64,000 bases of DNA, from NCBI GenBank assembly GCA_032717465.1, contig CM064683.1, positions 37,221,542 through 37,285,541 of the forward strand, given 5' to 3'. The stretch is from Coenobita brevimanus. Taxonomy: Eukaryota > Arthropoda > Malacostraca > Decapoda > Coenobitidae. The notes under the pieces were generated by a model that did not search any database, was not told where the DNA came from, and saw only the letters and a program-made list of their open reading frames with translations. Of this stretch, positions 54,395-64,000 are shown piece by piece; positions within the stretch are counted from its first letter, which is position 1; each line of letters opens with the position of its first letter. Position numbers and translations under genes: made by a program.

Positions 54395-54867
54395 AACAGA
54401 AATACAGTAAAGATTTTTACCGACTAGATACGGTAGTTCTGTTCATTTCACAATACCCTGCTGCTATATCCAACCGTTTCAGTTCAGTCTATTTCAAGAT
54501 TAATAATACCATACGAAGTCAGCATATATACAATGGAAACCGTCATCAGACCAACGAGAGTACTGCTAAATAAAGTACTCATCAGCAAATACATACATAA
54601 CATATACATACAGTACATATATACATACACTCACATACATACAGTACACACATACACATATATATTCTAACCACAATAATCTTTAACCTCTCCATTTCTC
54701 AAATTGTCTGTCTCTTCCTCACATTCCATCCACAGTACTGCTAATTAAAGAGCACATGCATAATTAACAATGCTAATTGCTGTCATAATCTATTATTACA
54801 GGTGTTGATTACATTAATTTATATTAAACAACAGACACCCAAGGATATAATGATGGATGGTTTGGTG

Positions 54868-54970
54868 GCTGGCGGATTTCTTAAAACCTCTCCCTTAGTG
54901 ATTTATTCCGATTATTACGTTTAGACTCTACACATTTATAACGTTGTATAATACTGAAGCAAATATCCTA
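54868..54970. mobile_element. Family C MITE, left half
   Basis: TTCTTAAAACCTCTCCCTTA then GTGATTTATTCCGATTATTA matches the family C left end. Confidence 0.5.
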
Positions 54971-55124
54971 GTATTAAAAGGATATAAAAACATACGTGAA
55001 AACAAAGGTTTAAGGTACAAAAAAAATCAATTAAATACAAGAAAAAAAAAAGGATGAAAGAAAATAAGAAAAAAGAAAAAAATATCCATACGCAAACATC
55101 CAGGCCTATACTATCGTTAGGTAT

Positions 55125-55295
55125 GGAAGCTCCCTAACACCTTTTCCTTGCCGATTTATTTTCTGATATAGCTGATTAATATCTCTTCTGTACATCATTT
55201 AGGCAGATTATGGCGATGTTTCAAGGATATGCACAACTAAGAATGGGACAGTCCTGTGTAATATGCAAAACAAACCACTTAGGAAAAGGCGTTGG
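55125..55295. mobile_element. Family C MITE
   Basis: Left GGAAGCTCCCTAACACCTTT then TCCTTGCCGATTTATT; right CCACTTAGGAAAAGGCGTTG. Confidence 0.8.
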
Positions 55296-55439
55296 GAAAA
55301 ATGATCCATATTCAAAAACTTGAGATGAATTTCCCCACGTAATTCATTTTTTTTTTTTTTTTTTGTAAGAAGGACCAGGGAAACGGAAAATTTGTGCATT
55401 CTGTTCTTGTCGTTACTGTAAATTATAAAACGTCACAAT

Positions 55440-55456
55440 AATCTTTCCTTGCATAA

Positions 55457-55489
<33 letters not shown>

Positions 55490-55613
55490 CCTCTCTCTCT
55501 GGGGGACACACAAAAAGGCAAGTATATTCCACTCTCCTTGTCCTCCATAAAAAAAAAAAAAAATCAATCACACGGATGATCAAGTTTCTTTGTGAATTAG
55601 GACGCAGTAAATT

Positions 55614-55672
<59 letters not shown>

Positions 55673-55745
55673 AGCATTCAGTAACCCTCCTTCCCTCTGA
55701 GGCCCATCACATACCATATATACTTAAGTCTTCCTTCCCTCCACG

Positions 55746-55779
<34 letters not shown>

Positions 55780-55800
55780 ACCTATCAATTTCAGCGCGTA
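55440..55800. repeat. CT, GA and A-run microsatellites
   Basis: CT-rich 55452-55500, GA 55617-55670 and an A run 55747-55776. Confidence 0.95.
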
Positions 55801-56091
55801 AAAAAAAGGAAAGAAAAAAGAAAAAAAAAAGGAAATATGTATCAAACAATCTATATTTAAAGATTCCTTCACTTAAATAAGTAATAAAAAAAAAGAAATA
55901 GATTTTAATGTTAATTTGATAAATGGAGAGAGGGAGGTGGGGTAGGAACACATTAACCCTTCGTTCCATTTACCTGCTTTCCATTAATTTCCTGGTATCT
56001 CCACATTTCATAATACCCTATTATTATTATTATTAGTAGTAGTTGTTGTTGTTGTTGTTGTAGCAGAAGTACTAGTAGTAGGGTAGTAGTA

Positions 56092-56190
56092 TATCTATAG
56101 CAAGACGCCCTACTCTCGTAAGGGGTGGTCGTTTGTCTTCGAGTTAGTTGCTTTAAGGGAAGGGGCACTAACCCTCCCCCAACCTACTTG
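56092..56190 (-). mobile_element. RTE-derived short element (copy 2), joined to module M
   Basis: On the minus strand AGGTTGGGGGAGGGTTAGTG then CCCCTTCCC and CAACTAACTC matches the RTE 5' end. Then ACCACCCCTTACGAGAGTAG then GGCGTC matches the RTE 3' end. The junction lies at the same point as in 33417-33513. Module M (56215-56465) precedes it. Confidence 0.65.
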
Positions 56191-56214
56191 CTGACACGTA
56201 GGGAACGTGTATGG

Positions 56215-56465
56215 GTTGGCTATATGGTTATACCCAGCGTTGTTGATGGTTTCCTGGCTTACAGGAAATCATTGGGCTTGTCACTCAATGCAAAGCCACT
56301 TGAAAAGAAGAGTAATACAATGTGAGAGAAAAGATGAGACAAATAGAAAGAAAGGAGGGCAGACAAAACACACACACACACACACAAAGAATTATAATGG
56401 TGAATGAAGACTTAGCCAACACTACAACAAGTGAGCGGATGATGGTCGCCACCAGCTACCACTAT
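56215..56465. repeat. Dispersed module M (copy 3)
   Basis: GGCTATATGGTTATACCCAG, TTTCCTGGCTTACAGGAAAT, GGGCTTGTCACTCAATG and ACACTACAACAAGTGAGCGG follow the order of 3243-3440. Confidence 0.6.
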
Positions 56466-56519
56466 TTATTATAATTATTATATAACTAGAGGGGTTTGAT
56501 ACAGCCCTCACTGACTAAT

Positions 56520-56533
56520 TTACTACGTCTCTC

Positions 56534-56570
<37 letters not shown>

Positions 56571-56721
56571 GACAGAAAGAACTGAACGAAAATAAACACG
56601 CAAGTATATTTCTACCGTCTAACGAATACATACGGGAAAAATCAAACCATCTGAAACACATACTGGTAGAGATGGGGGTTTTTCATTGTAGTTCGCCAGT
56701 TGTCAATTTTCTTCAGACTGG

Positions 56722-56792
<71 letters not shown>

Positions 56793-57055
56793 TTGCTGCA
56801 TTAATCTTAGACATACGAATGGGCGAAAAGTTGGTATATTTTTCTATCTATCTATATCAATCGTTCTAGCATTATATCTATCTAATCTGCCCCTCTATCG
56901 AAGAAATTGAGATGAGTTTCCTATCTATCTATCTATCTATATCAATCATTCAATCTGTCTCTGCCTATCTATCCAAGGACAAAGATATTAACAAAGAAAG
57001 TATAGATTTAAAATGGCAATGTATAGGGAAATTAAAGAGAAACCCGAGTAGAGGA

Positions 57056-57086
<31 letters not shown>

Positions 57087-57155
57087 CCTTGCAAAATAAC
57101 TAATAATGCCAACGTATCACATCCAGGGGCGGTGAAGGCTGTCGGATCTGCAAGG

Positions 57156-57243
<88 letters not shown>

Positions 57244-57245
57244 CC
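56520..57245. repeat. Microsatellite cluster
   Basis: (TAA)n near 56537-56570, (GT)n 56724-56791, (TATC)n near 56918-56942, and (CA)n at 57057-57084 and 57158-57242. Confidence 0.95.
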
Positions 57246-57512
57246 TTCCCTTCAGCATCCCACTTTCCACTCAATGCCATTATTTTTATTTTCGTTTTTT
57301 AATTCCTCCAACTCCCCCTATCTACCTACACGTTTTTCTCCTTTTTTCCCCCCCTCAATTCACTCGCAAGTTATACTCCCCCTTTCCCTTCTTTCCATTC
57401 CTCTCCCTCCTTCTTCATTCATTTTTTCACCAATGCGTAACCATATCAAACGTAATTTTCTTTCTCCTTGCCAATTCAGCCCTTTCTCCACGTGTCCTTC
57501 AAATCTGTAATA

Positions 57513-57945
57513 TCAACAAGCTTGGTTACGGGCGAGGGCGAAGCCCTTGCAATTCTCTCAAGTAGTAGCATTTTCTTACATTATGCGGGGCCCAACCCAG
57601 CCCGGCCCAACCGTAACACTCTTGAGAAGCTTATACATCGGCAACCATAGGGCCGATCACTGCGTGGCTTGCACCATATGATGGGCCCAGTCTTTAAGAT
57701 TTGTTTTTGACAGGTTTCATCACACCTAGCCAGTGCACGTGGCACATGGCACGCGCCAAGTGCAGCATGTCGAAAATCTTCAAAAGAGGGACACAGGCCA
57801 GACAGTTTGTCGTAAAGGCATGAAACTTGGTAGGTAGACAGCCATCAATATACTCTAGGCATCCTCGGGGTGTAAGGCGACATTTCAATGCTTTTCCGAC
57901 TTAAATGACCTCGCTCGTACCTCGCCGACAATGGCGTTTTACTGG
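57513..57945 (+). mobile_element. Possible non-autonomous Helitron
   Basis: GC-richer than its surroundings. Begins TC after an A, with a GGGCGAGGGCGAAGCCC palindrome near the 5' end. Ends CTGG before a T, just after the small hairpin CGCCGACAATGGCG. These fit Helitron rules (A/TC...CTRR/T) but the hairpin stem is short and no second copy is in the window. Confidence 0.22.
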
Positions 57946-57959
57946 TATAATATATACCG

Positions 57960-58554
57960 TATCAATTAATTACTCTTTCCTTACATTGCCTTCGCTCTTT
58001 CCGCATCACAAGCCTCGTCAATGATGTCTAAATAGTTGTCTTCTAAGATTCAATACCTTTTTTAATCTCCCTCACCTGCCACAATGACTCTCTCTGGAAT
58101 CATACTGCTAATTCTCCAAGGCTGTGTTTCTCTAACCTCTCCTTCAAACTCTTTTCTTCCTCTTCTTTCTCAAAGCTCTCATTTATTTATTTTTTTCTCT
58201 CTCTCCTACTTTTCCTCTTCACCCTACTCTCTTCTGCAACCTCCTCTTCTTCAACTCTCTCTTTTTTCCTTCTCTTGCATACTTCTCTCTTCCATTCCTC
58301 CTCCTCCTTTACACTAATCTCCCTCTTCTTCTCCTCCTCCTCCTCCTCCAAACTGCTCTCTCCTATTTTTTTCCCTCCTCCTCGTCACACTACTGTCTCT
58401 CCTGCTTTTTCCTTTCCACCAAACTACTTTCTCCTCCTTTTTCCACAAAGTTTCCCTCCCTCCCTTCCACCCTCCCAGATCCCTGCCTCTCCCCCTCTCT
58501 CCCTCCATCCATCCCAGTTCCCTTCCTCTTTCCTTCCTCCCTCCCAGTTCCCTG

Positions 58555-58555
<1 letters not shown>
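57960..58555. other. Pyrimidine-rich upstream region
   Basis: CT/TCC-rich DNA leading into the CT microsatellite; the open frame across it is compositional. Confidence 0.5.
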
Positions 58556-58626
<71 letters not shown>

Positions 58627-58806
58627 CTCATCATCATCATCACCACCACCTCCACCATCACCACACCACCAGCACCCCCACCACACCTCCACCACCACCT
58701 GAACCTCCACCACCACCACCACTACACTCTCCTCCTCAGTTTCTCAGTAATTTCTCAACAAATGGAATCCCACCACCTGAAGAAAAAATGCCTCTGTCGG
58801 CCATAT

Positions 58807-58901
<95 letters not shown>

Positions 58902-58973
58902 ACAGTAAATAGACAGAGAGATGTGGACAATAGATAAAAACCCTTCCTTATTTCACTCTGGCTGCGCTGAACA

Positions 58974-59064
<91 letters not shown>
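58556..59064. repeat. CT, ACC, GA and GT microsatellites
   Basis: (CT)n 58556-58622, CAT/CCA-rich 58630-58730, (GA)n 58812-58897 and (GT)n 58977-59064. Confidence 0.96.
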
Positions 59065-59067
<3 letters not shown>

Positions 59068-59120
59068 TTTCTCTTCAACGCAGTACAGGATTCGCAGGAC
59101 CCGTATTCCCGTCGGTTAAG

Positions 59121-59296
59121 GAAGCTCCCTAACACCTTTTCCTAAGCGATTTATTGTGGTTATTACACCTTACTGTTCTTCTCATTGTTACATAAATCCT
59201 TCCAATATCGCCATACTCTGCATAAATAACGTACAAAAGGATATCAGCCACCCATTTGCCAAAATAAATCGCTAAGGGAAAGGTGTTAGGGAGCTA
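59121..59296. mobile_element. Family C MITE (best copy)
   Basis: GAAGCTCCCTAACACCTTTT then CCTAAGCGATTTATT at the left; AATAAATCGCTAAGGGAAAG then GTGTTAGGGAGCT at the right: an inverted repeat of about 35 bp. Confidence 0.88.
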
Positions 59297-59342
59297 CTTT
59301 ATCTGAGAAGAATAAGGACCCAAGCCTTTCTAGGAGGTTAAA

Positions 59343-59510
59343 GAAATTTCCAAACACCTCTTCCTTAGCGATTTATTTTTGGATATGACTGGGTAACATC
59401 CTTTTGTACGTTATTTATGCAGAGTAGGCGATGTAGGAAGGATTTATGTAACACAGGGCAGTAAAGTGTAATAAACAAAATAAATCGCTTAGGAAAAGGT
59501 GTTAGGGAGC
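59343..59510. mobile_element. Family C MITE
   Basis: AAATTTCCAAACACCTCTTC then CTTAGCGATTTATTTTTGG; right AAATCGCTTAGGAAAAGGTG then TTAGGGAGC. Adjacent to the previous copy, same orientation. Confidence 0.85.
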
Positions 59511-59630
59511 TTGTGATGTTATTGTATTTTTTTATATTGTATTTTCTGTACCGTATTTCCATCCAGAGGTGAGTAACGTATTATATCCATCCTTGATGCT
59601 CTCACTCCTCCTCCCTCTCTCTCACCTTCA

Positions 59631-59634
<4 letters not shown>

Positions 59635-59697
<63 letters not shown>

Positions 59698-59726
59698 CTT
59701 TGTTGTCTCGCACTTTCCTTCCCCTC

Positions 59727-59790
<64 letters not shown>

Positions 59791-59850
59791 CTTTGTTGTC
59801 TCGCACTTTCCTTCCCCTCACCCTCTCTCTCTCTCTCTCTCTCTCCACCC
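59635..59850. repeat. About 95-bp tandem duplication within CT/CA repeats
   Basis: CTCCTTTGTTGTCTCGCACT then TTCCTTCCCCTCACC occurs at about 59695 and 59790, each between CT and CA tracts. Confidence 0.9.
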
Positions 59851-59956
59851 CGTGACCTCCTCCACGCACCCTGCCCTCCAATTACCCTCACTAGCTGCCG
59901 CAAAACTAGGCAACCTTTTTCTTTGTCATGCATCACCATTAGCCACAATTAGGGTG

Positions 59957-60420
59957 GTGATGGTGGTGATGATGATGATGATGATTGGTGATGATGATGA
60001 ATATTATTATTATTACTAGTCTCCATCATCATCATCATTTCATACGTCACCACCTCCCTTATCCTGTCATTCTCCATCATCATCATCATCATCACCACCA
60101 CCACCACCATCACAATCCACATTACTATCTCCCTTAAGCTGTCTTTCTCCATCACCACCAGCCTCACCACCACCCACCATCACCATCACCATCATCATAA
60201 TCATCATCATCACCACCACCACCACCACCACCACCCACCACCACCACCACCACCACCCACCATCACCATCACTACCACACCACCATCACCACCACCACCA
60301 CCTACCATCACCACCACTACCACACCACCATCACCATCATCATCATCACCACCACCACCATGAAGCACAATCCCACCTCCCTTAGCCTGTCATTCTCCAT
60401 CATCATCACCATCACCATCC
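59957..60420. repeat. ATC/ACC trinucleotide block
   Basis: Long runs of GAT, CAT, CACCAC and CATCAC; no coding. Confidence 0.95.
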
Positions 60421-60539
60421 CCTCACCCTACTAAGCACCCCGTTACTGCGCTACCCGTTCCCCTCACCAGCACACCGTTAACAGTAAGCACCTCACAACA
60501 ACCAGTTCAACACACCGTTAGTAATGTCTTGTCTTCCAG

Positions 60540-60633
60540 GAACCAACCTCAAAAAAAAGAAAAAAGAAGAAAAAAAAAAAAGGAAGTGTAAAGACAAGTG
60601 TAGGATCATCTGCATTGTTTTTCTCCTCTTCCC

Positions 60634-60666
<33 letters not shown>

Positions 60667-60869
60667 TGATGATGATGATGATGGTGATGATGATAATAAT
60701 AATAATAATAATATCACTACCATCAATATCACTACCATCAATATCACCACCATCATCATCATCATCATCATCATCACCACCACCACCACCATCATCATCG
60801 TCATCATCATCATCACAACAGTGTAACCAAAGTAAAATTATCATAGTACCATCTTTCACAGTACCTTAT

Positions 60870-60900
<31 letters not shown>

Positions 60901-61070
60901 CCTTAGCACTGAATCCACCAAAAACAGTCAGGTAAGGTTAAAAAATATGCATAACATCACTATATACTAACACTGCAATGAAGAACAATAATAATAACAG
61001 TAACATCAATAACAAAAGAACAAGAACGTATAACAAAATCACACACACACACACACACACACACGTAAAC
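60540..61070. repeat. AAT/GAT/CAT/CA microsatellite cluster
   Basis: (AAT)n and (GAT)n 60638-60716, (CAT)n and (CCA)n up to about 60815 and 60880-60900, and (CA)n near 61041-61063. Confidence 0.95.
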
Positions 61071-61117
61071 TGAACACAAAACGATCACAACATATAAAAG
61101 TCAAAAGGTCAAATATA

Positions 61118-61660
<543 letters not shown>

Positions 61661-61819
61661 TGCATGATCATTCTCACACTTTTACTCCCTGATGACAATG
61701 ACCTAAACAAGTCCTCTCTTATTTTTTGCATTTTTTCTTTTTCTGTTATACTTAGCGCTTTTTTTTTGTTTTCTCTCTCTGCCACGCCGCCTCACTGTCT
61801 GCAATTGTGGTTTGACTGT

Positions 61820-62783
61820 AATGCTGGAGGCTGTGGGTGGGGTGGGTGGGGGGTTGGTGGTGTGGGTGGGAGGAGGGGTTGGTTAGGTTGGGGGAGGGTA
61901 AAGATGGTGGTGGGAGTTGGGTGAGGCGCGGTGGGAGGTGGAGGTGGTGAGGTGGGGTGGGAGGTAAGGGGTGGTGGGAGGTAAGGGGTGGTGTGAGGTT
62001 GGGGGGAGGTAAGGGGTGGTGTGAGGTTAGGGGAAGGTAAGGCTGGTGGGGCGAGTGAGTAGGGGTCGAGTTGGTGTGGGCTGTGCAGGGGTTGATGTGG
62101 GGTTTTGAGGTGGGGTGGAGTTGGTGGGGGGTAAGTAGTGAGATGTGGTGAGGTTTCCAGAGGGTTGAGAAGCAAGGGAATGGTGGACTGATCATGGTTG
62201 TGGTGGGGAGGGGGGGTTGGGGGTTGGTGGGGGGGGTTGAGGGTGGGGGAAGGTAGAGTTCGTGGGGTAGACTGGCTGGTGAGGACGATGAAGCTGTGGT
62301 GGGGTTGGAGTAAGTGGTGGGGGTGGCGATGTTGGTGAGCTTGGAGGGGTAAGTGACTGGTTAGGTTGGAGTGGGGGTTGAGTGCAGTTGGGTGGGGTGG
62401 ATATGGGGGGTTAATAGGGTTGGGTAGGTAGGGAAAGGGTAAATTTGGTAGTGGCGGATGAGATGGGACTGGCGGGGGTGAGATGGGGGGGGTAGCCAAG
62501 GTTGTAGTGGGTGGGGGTGGGGTGGAATGGTGGGGTTGGATGAAGGGAGTGTGGTGGTTGTGGTGCATATTCATGTGAGTGGTGGTGGTGGAGGAGGAGA
62601 AGGTAAGATGGAGGGGTGGAAATAAGATGGAGAGGGGGAAGGTAAGATGGAAGGGGGGGAGGTAAAATGGATGGGGGAGATAAGATGGAGGGGGGGGGGT
62701 TGGAGAGACACTGATTTATGCAAACAACCTGAAGCTGCTATTAATCTGGAGGAGGAGGAGGAGGAGGAGGAGGAGGTAGTATA

Positions 62784-62817
<34 letters not shown>

Positions 62818-62842
62818 GGTGGTGGTGGTGGTGGTGGTGGGG
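61820..62842. repeat. G-rich strand-biased block with tandem units
   Basis: Plus-strand G runs such as GGTGGGGTGGGAGGTAAGGG, repeated locally (61950-62045), then a GGA run near 62748 and GAT/GGT runs to 62840. Almost no C on the plus strand. Confidence 0.9.
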
Positions 62843-62894
62843 AATGCAGGATGTCTGAATGATGGAAAGGATTATCTATACGACGTTCACTTTG

Positions 62895-63152
62895 ACCTGG
62901 TAAAGATCCCTAACCCCTTTCAGCTCAGTGTTAAGAGATTAGACGGAAAATTATATTCGTAACTATACTCTTTTTACTCTAACTTGGCCCAAAATTCTCG
63001 TCTCTCCATCTTGAATGCTGAATTGTAAGAATGACAGTAGATTATGATGCTAGTCACGAAGAAGTGCCATGGAAAGGGTAAAGGACTGTAGCATTGTCTC
63101 TTTCTGCCACTGAATTACGTGATATAAGCTGCAAAGAAAAATCTGGGCAGAG
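62895..63152 (+). mobile_element. Family F start followed by a family A MITE
   Basis: ACCTGGTAAAGATCCCTAAC at 62898 is family F. From 62964 ATACTCTTTTTACTCTAACT then TGGCCC begins a family A copy, whose right end is replaced by a GA run near 63152. Confidence 0.65.
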
Positions 63153-63189
63153 AGAGAGAGAGAGAGAGAGAATCACAAACAACCCTCAT

Positions 63190-63380
63190 GTGACTATCCC
63201 TCGTCCTCAACCACCTCACCCTCCACCATCACTCACTTCACCCTTCACCCTCCACCACCTCCCTCACCTCACCCTTCACCCTCCACCACCTCCCTCACCT
63301 CACCCTTCACCCTCCACCACCTCCCTCACCTCACCCTCCACCGTCTCCTACACTGCACCCTTCACCTCCCTCTTCACCCT
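63190..63380. repeat. CACCCTCCACCACCTCC minisatellite
   Basis: About five units of roughly 34 bp built on CACCCTTCACCCTCCACCAC and CTCCCTCACCT. Confidence 0.85.
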
Positions 63381-63432
63381 CACAGACCATAACAATCCCT
63401 CCTATTATTACTCAGCCCAGCGTGTTTACCCT

Positions 63433-63530
63433 AACCTGACAAAGATCCCTAACACCTTTCAATATGGTGGCCAGGGTTTAGTCAGATTAGAGGGGTTGAT
63501 CTCACTAGTAACCAAGGAGACTCATTCCTT
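63433..63530. repeat. Family F dispersed repeat
   Basis: CCTGACAAAGATCCCTAACA then CCTTTCAATATG; ends AACCAAGGAGACTCATTCC as at 29240. Confidence 0.5.
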
Positions 63531-64000
63531 AATCCCATATGGAGTGGCCACAAACAAATTGCCTCCATGTCGCCCTCTCCAGTGCCATTCTGCTGCCCCC
63601 CCCCCCCAGCTCACACCCCTCTCTTTCACATACACCTCTCCACTCCATCTCATCCTCGGTTTCCCCTTCCCTCTCCCCTCCCTCCACCTCGCTCACATAC
63701 ACTCTCCTCGTTAGTCTCTCGCTCTCCATCCTCTCCACATGGCCAAATCACCTCAATTTATTTTTCCAAACGCTTCCTATCACATCCACATCCACACGAC
63801 AACTCTCCTTCACGTCTTCATTTGTCAGTCTGTCTCTTCATGTAACTCCACATGCTCCTCTCAAATAACTCATTTCCACTGCTCTCACTCTTGACTCGAG
63901 TCCCTCCAACAAGGTCCAAGCTTCGCTTCCATAGGTTAGTGCTGGTAACGCAATACGGTAATATCATTCAGTGACTTTTTTACTTCCATGCTCGCTTCCC
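63530..64000 (-). mobile_element. RTE LINE copy 5, minus strand, running off the window
   Basis: On the minus strand the C-terminal coding region (ERMESERLTRRVYVSEVEGG, WRQFVCGH) and upstream homologues of WRDRLTNEE and YGSEAWTL are present. A frameshift follows the EVEGG block. The 3' end lacks the GATA tail and merges with family F. Confidence 0.85.

Noticed and set aside
58275..58937. A 220-codon Ser/Pro/Leu plus-strand open frame
   Set aside because: Spans CT, ACC and GA microsatellites; not a gene.
61792..62574. A 260-codon Pro/His-rich minus-strand open frame
   Set aside because: Pure composition effect of the G-rich plus strand; no domain.

Overview
The window is one nearly complete, intron-rich animal gene in repeat-dense DNA. 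On the minus strand, from about 52.8 kb down to 4.8 kb, 20 coding exons join with matching phases and GT/AG borders into a 913-residue adducin (Drosophila hts; vertebrate ADD1-3), a membrane-skeleton protein that caps actin filaments and recruits spectrin. The organism is an arthropod, most likely a malacostracan or decapod crustacean. This is inferred from the single adducin, short exons in repeat-packed introns, very abundant CA/GA/ATC microsatellites, and RTE- and CR1-like LINE fragments. The species cannot be named from the sequence.

Layout by + coordinate: 1-4.8 kb is 3' flank and possible 3' UTR, with a 1.16-kb foldback DNA transposon and SINE-like repeats. 4.8-52.8 kb is adducin, exon 20 first and exon 1 last. 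A nearly full-length RTE-type LINE (5.3-8.5 kb) sits in the last intron. 52.9-64 kb is upstream of the start codon. It has no recognisable gene and is dominated by microsatellites, a G-rich block at 61.8-62.8 kb, MITEs and an RTE fragment running off the right edge. Any 5' UTR exon and promoter must lie upstream of 52829; I could not place them.

Protein order: exons 1-8 encode the class II aldolase-like head, exons 9-11 the neck, exon 12 onward a variable acidic and Ser/Thr/Pro-rich tail, and exon 20 the basic MARCKS-related tip. Reading through the exon 16 donor gives a predicted short isoform without that tip, with a polyadenylation signal overlapping its stop.

The introns hold at least three high-copy MITE families (called A, B and C here), often nested, plus tRNA-derived SINEs, LINE fragments and minisatellites. 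The most unusual patterns are tandem duplications seeded at adducin splice junctions (exon 9 acceptor, exon 11 donor, exon 12 acceptor), two short elements that fuse the 5' and 3' ends of the RTE LINE at the same point, and a foldback transposon whose pre-insertion site is still readable in the MITE it interrupted.
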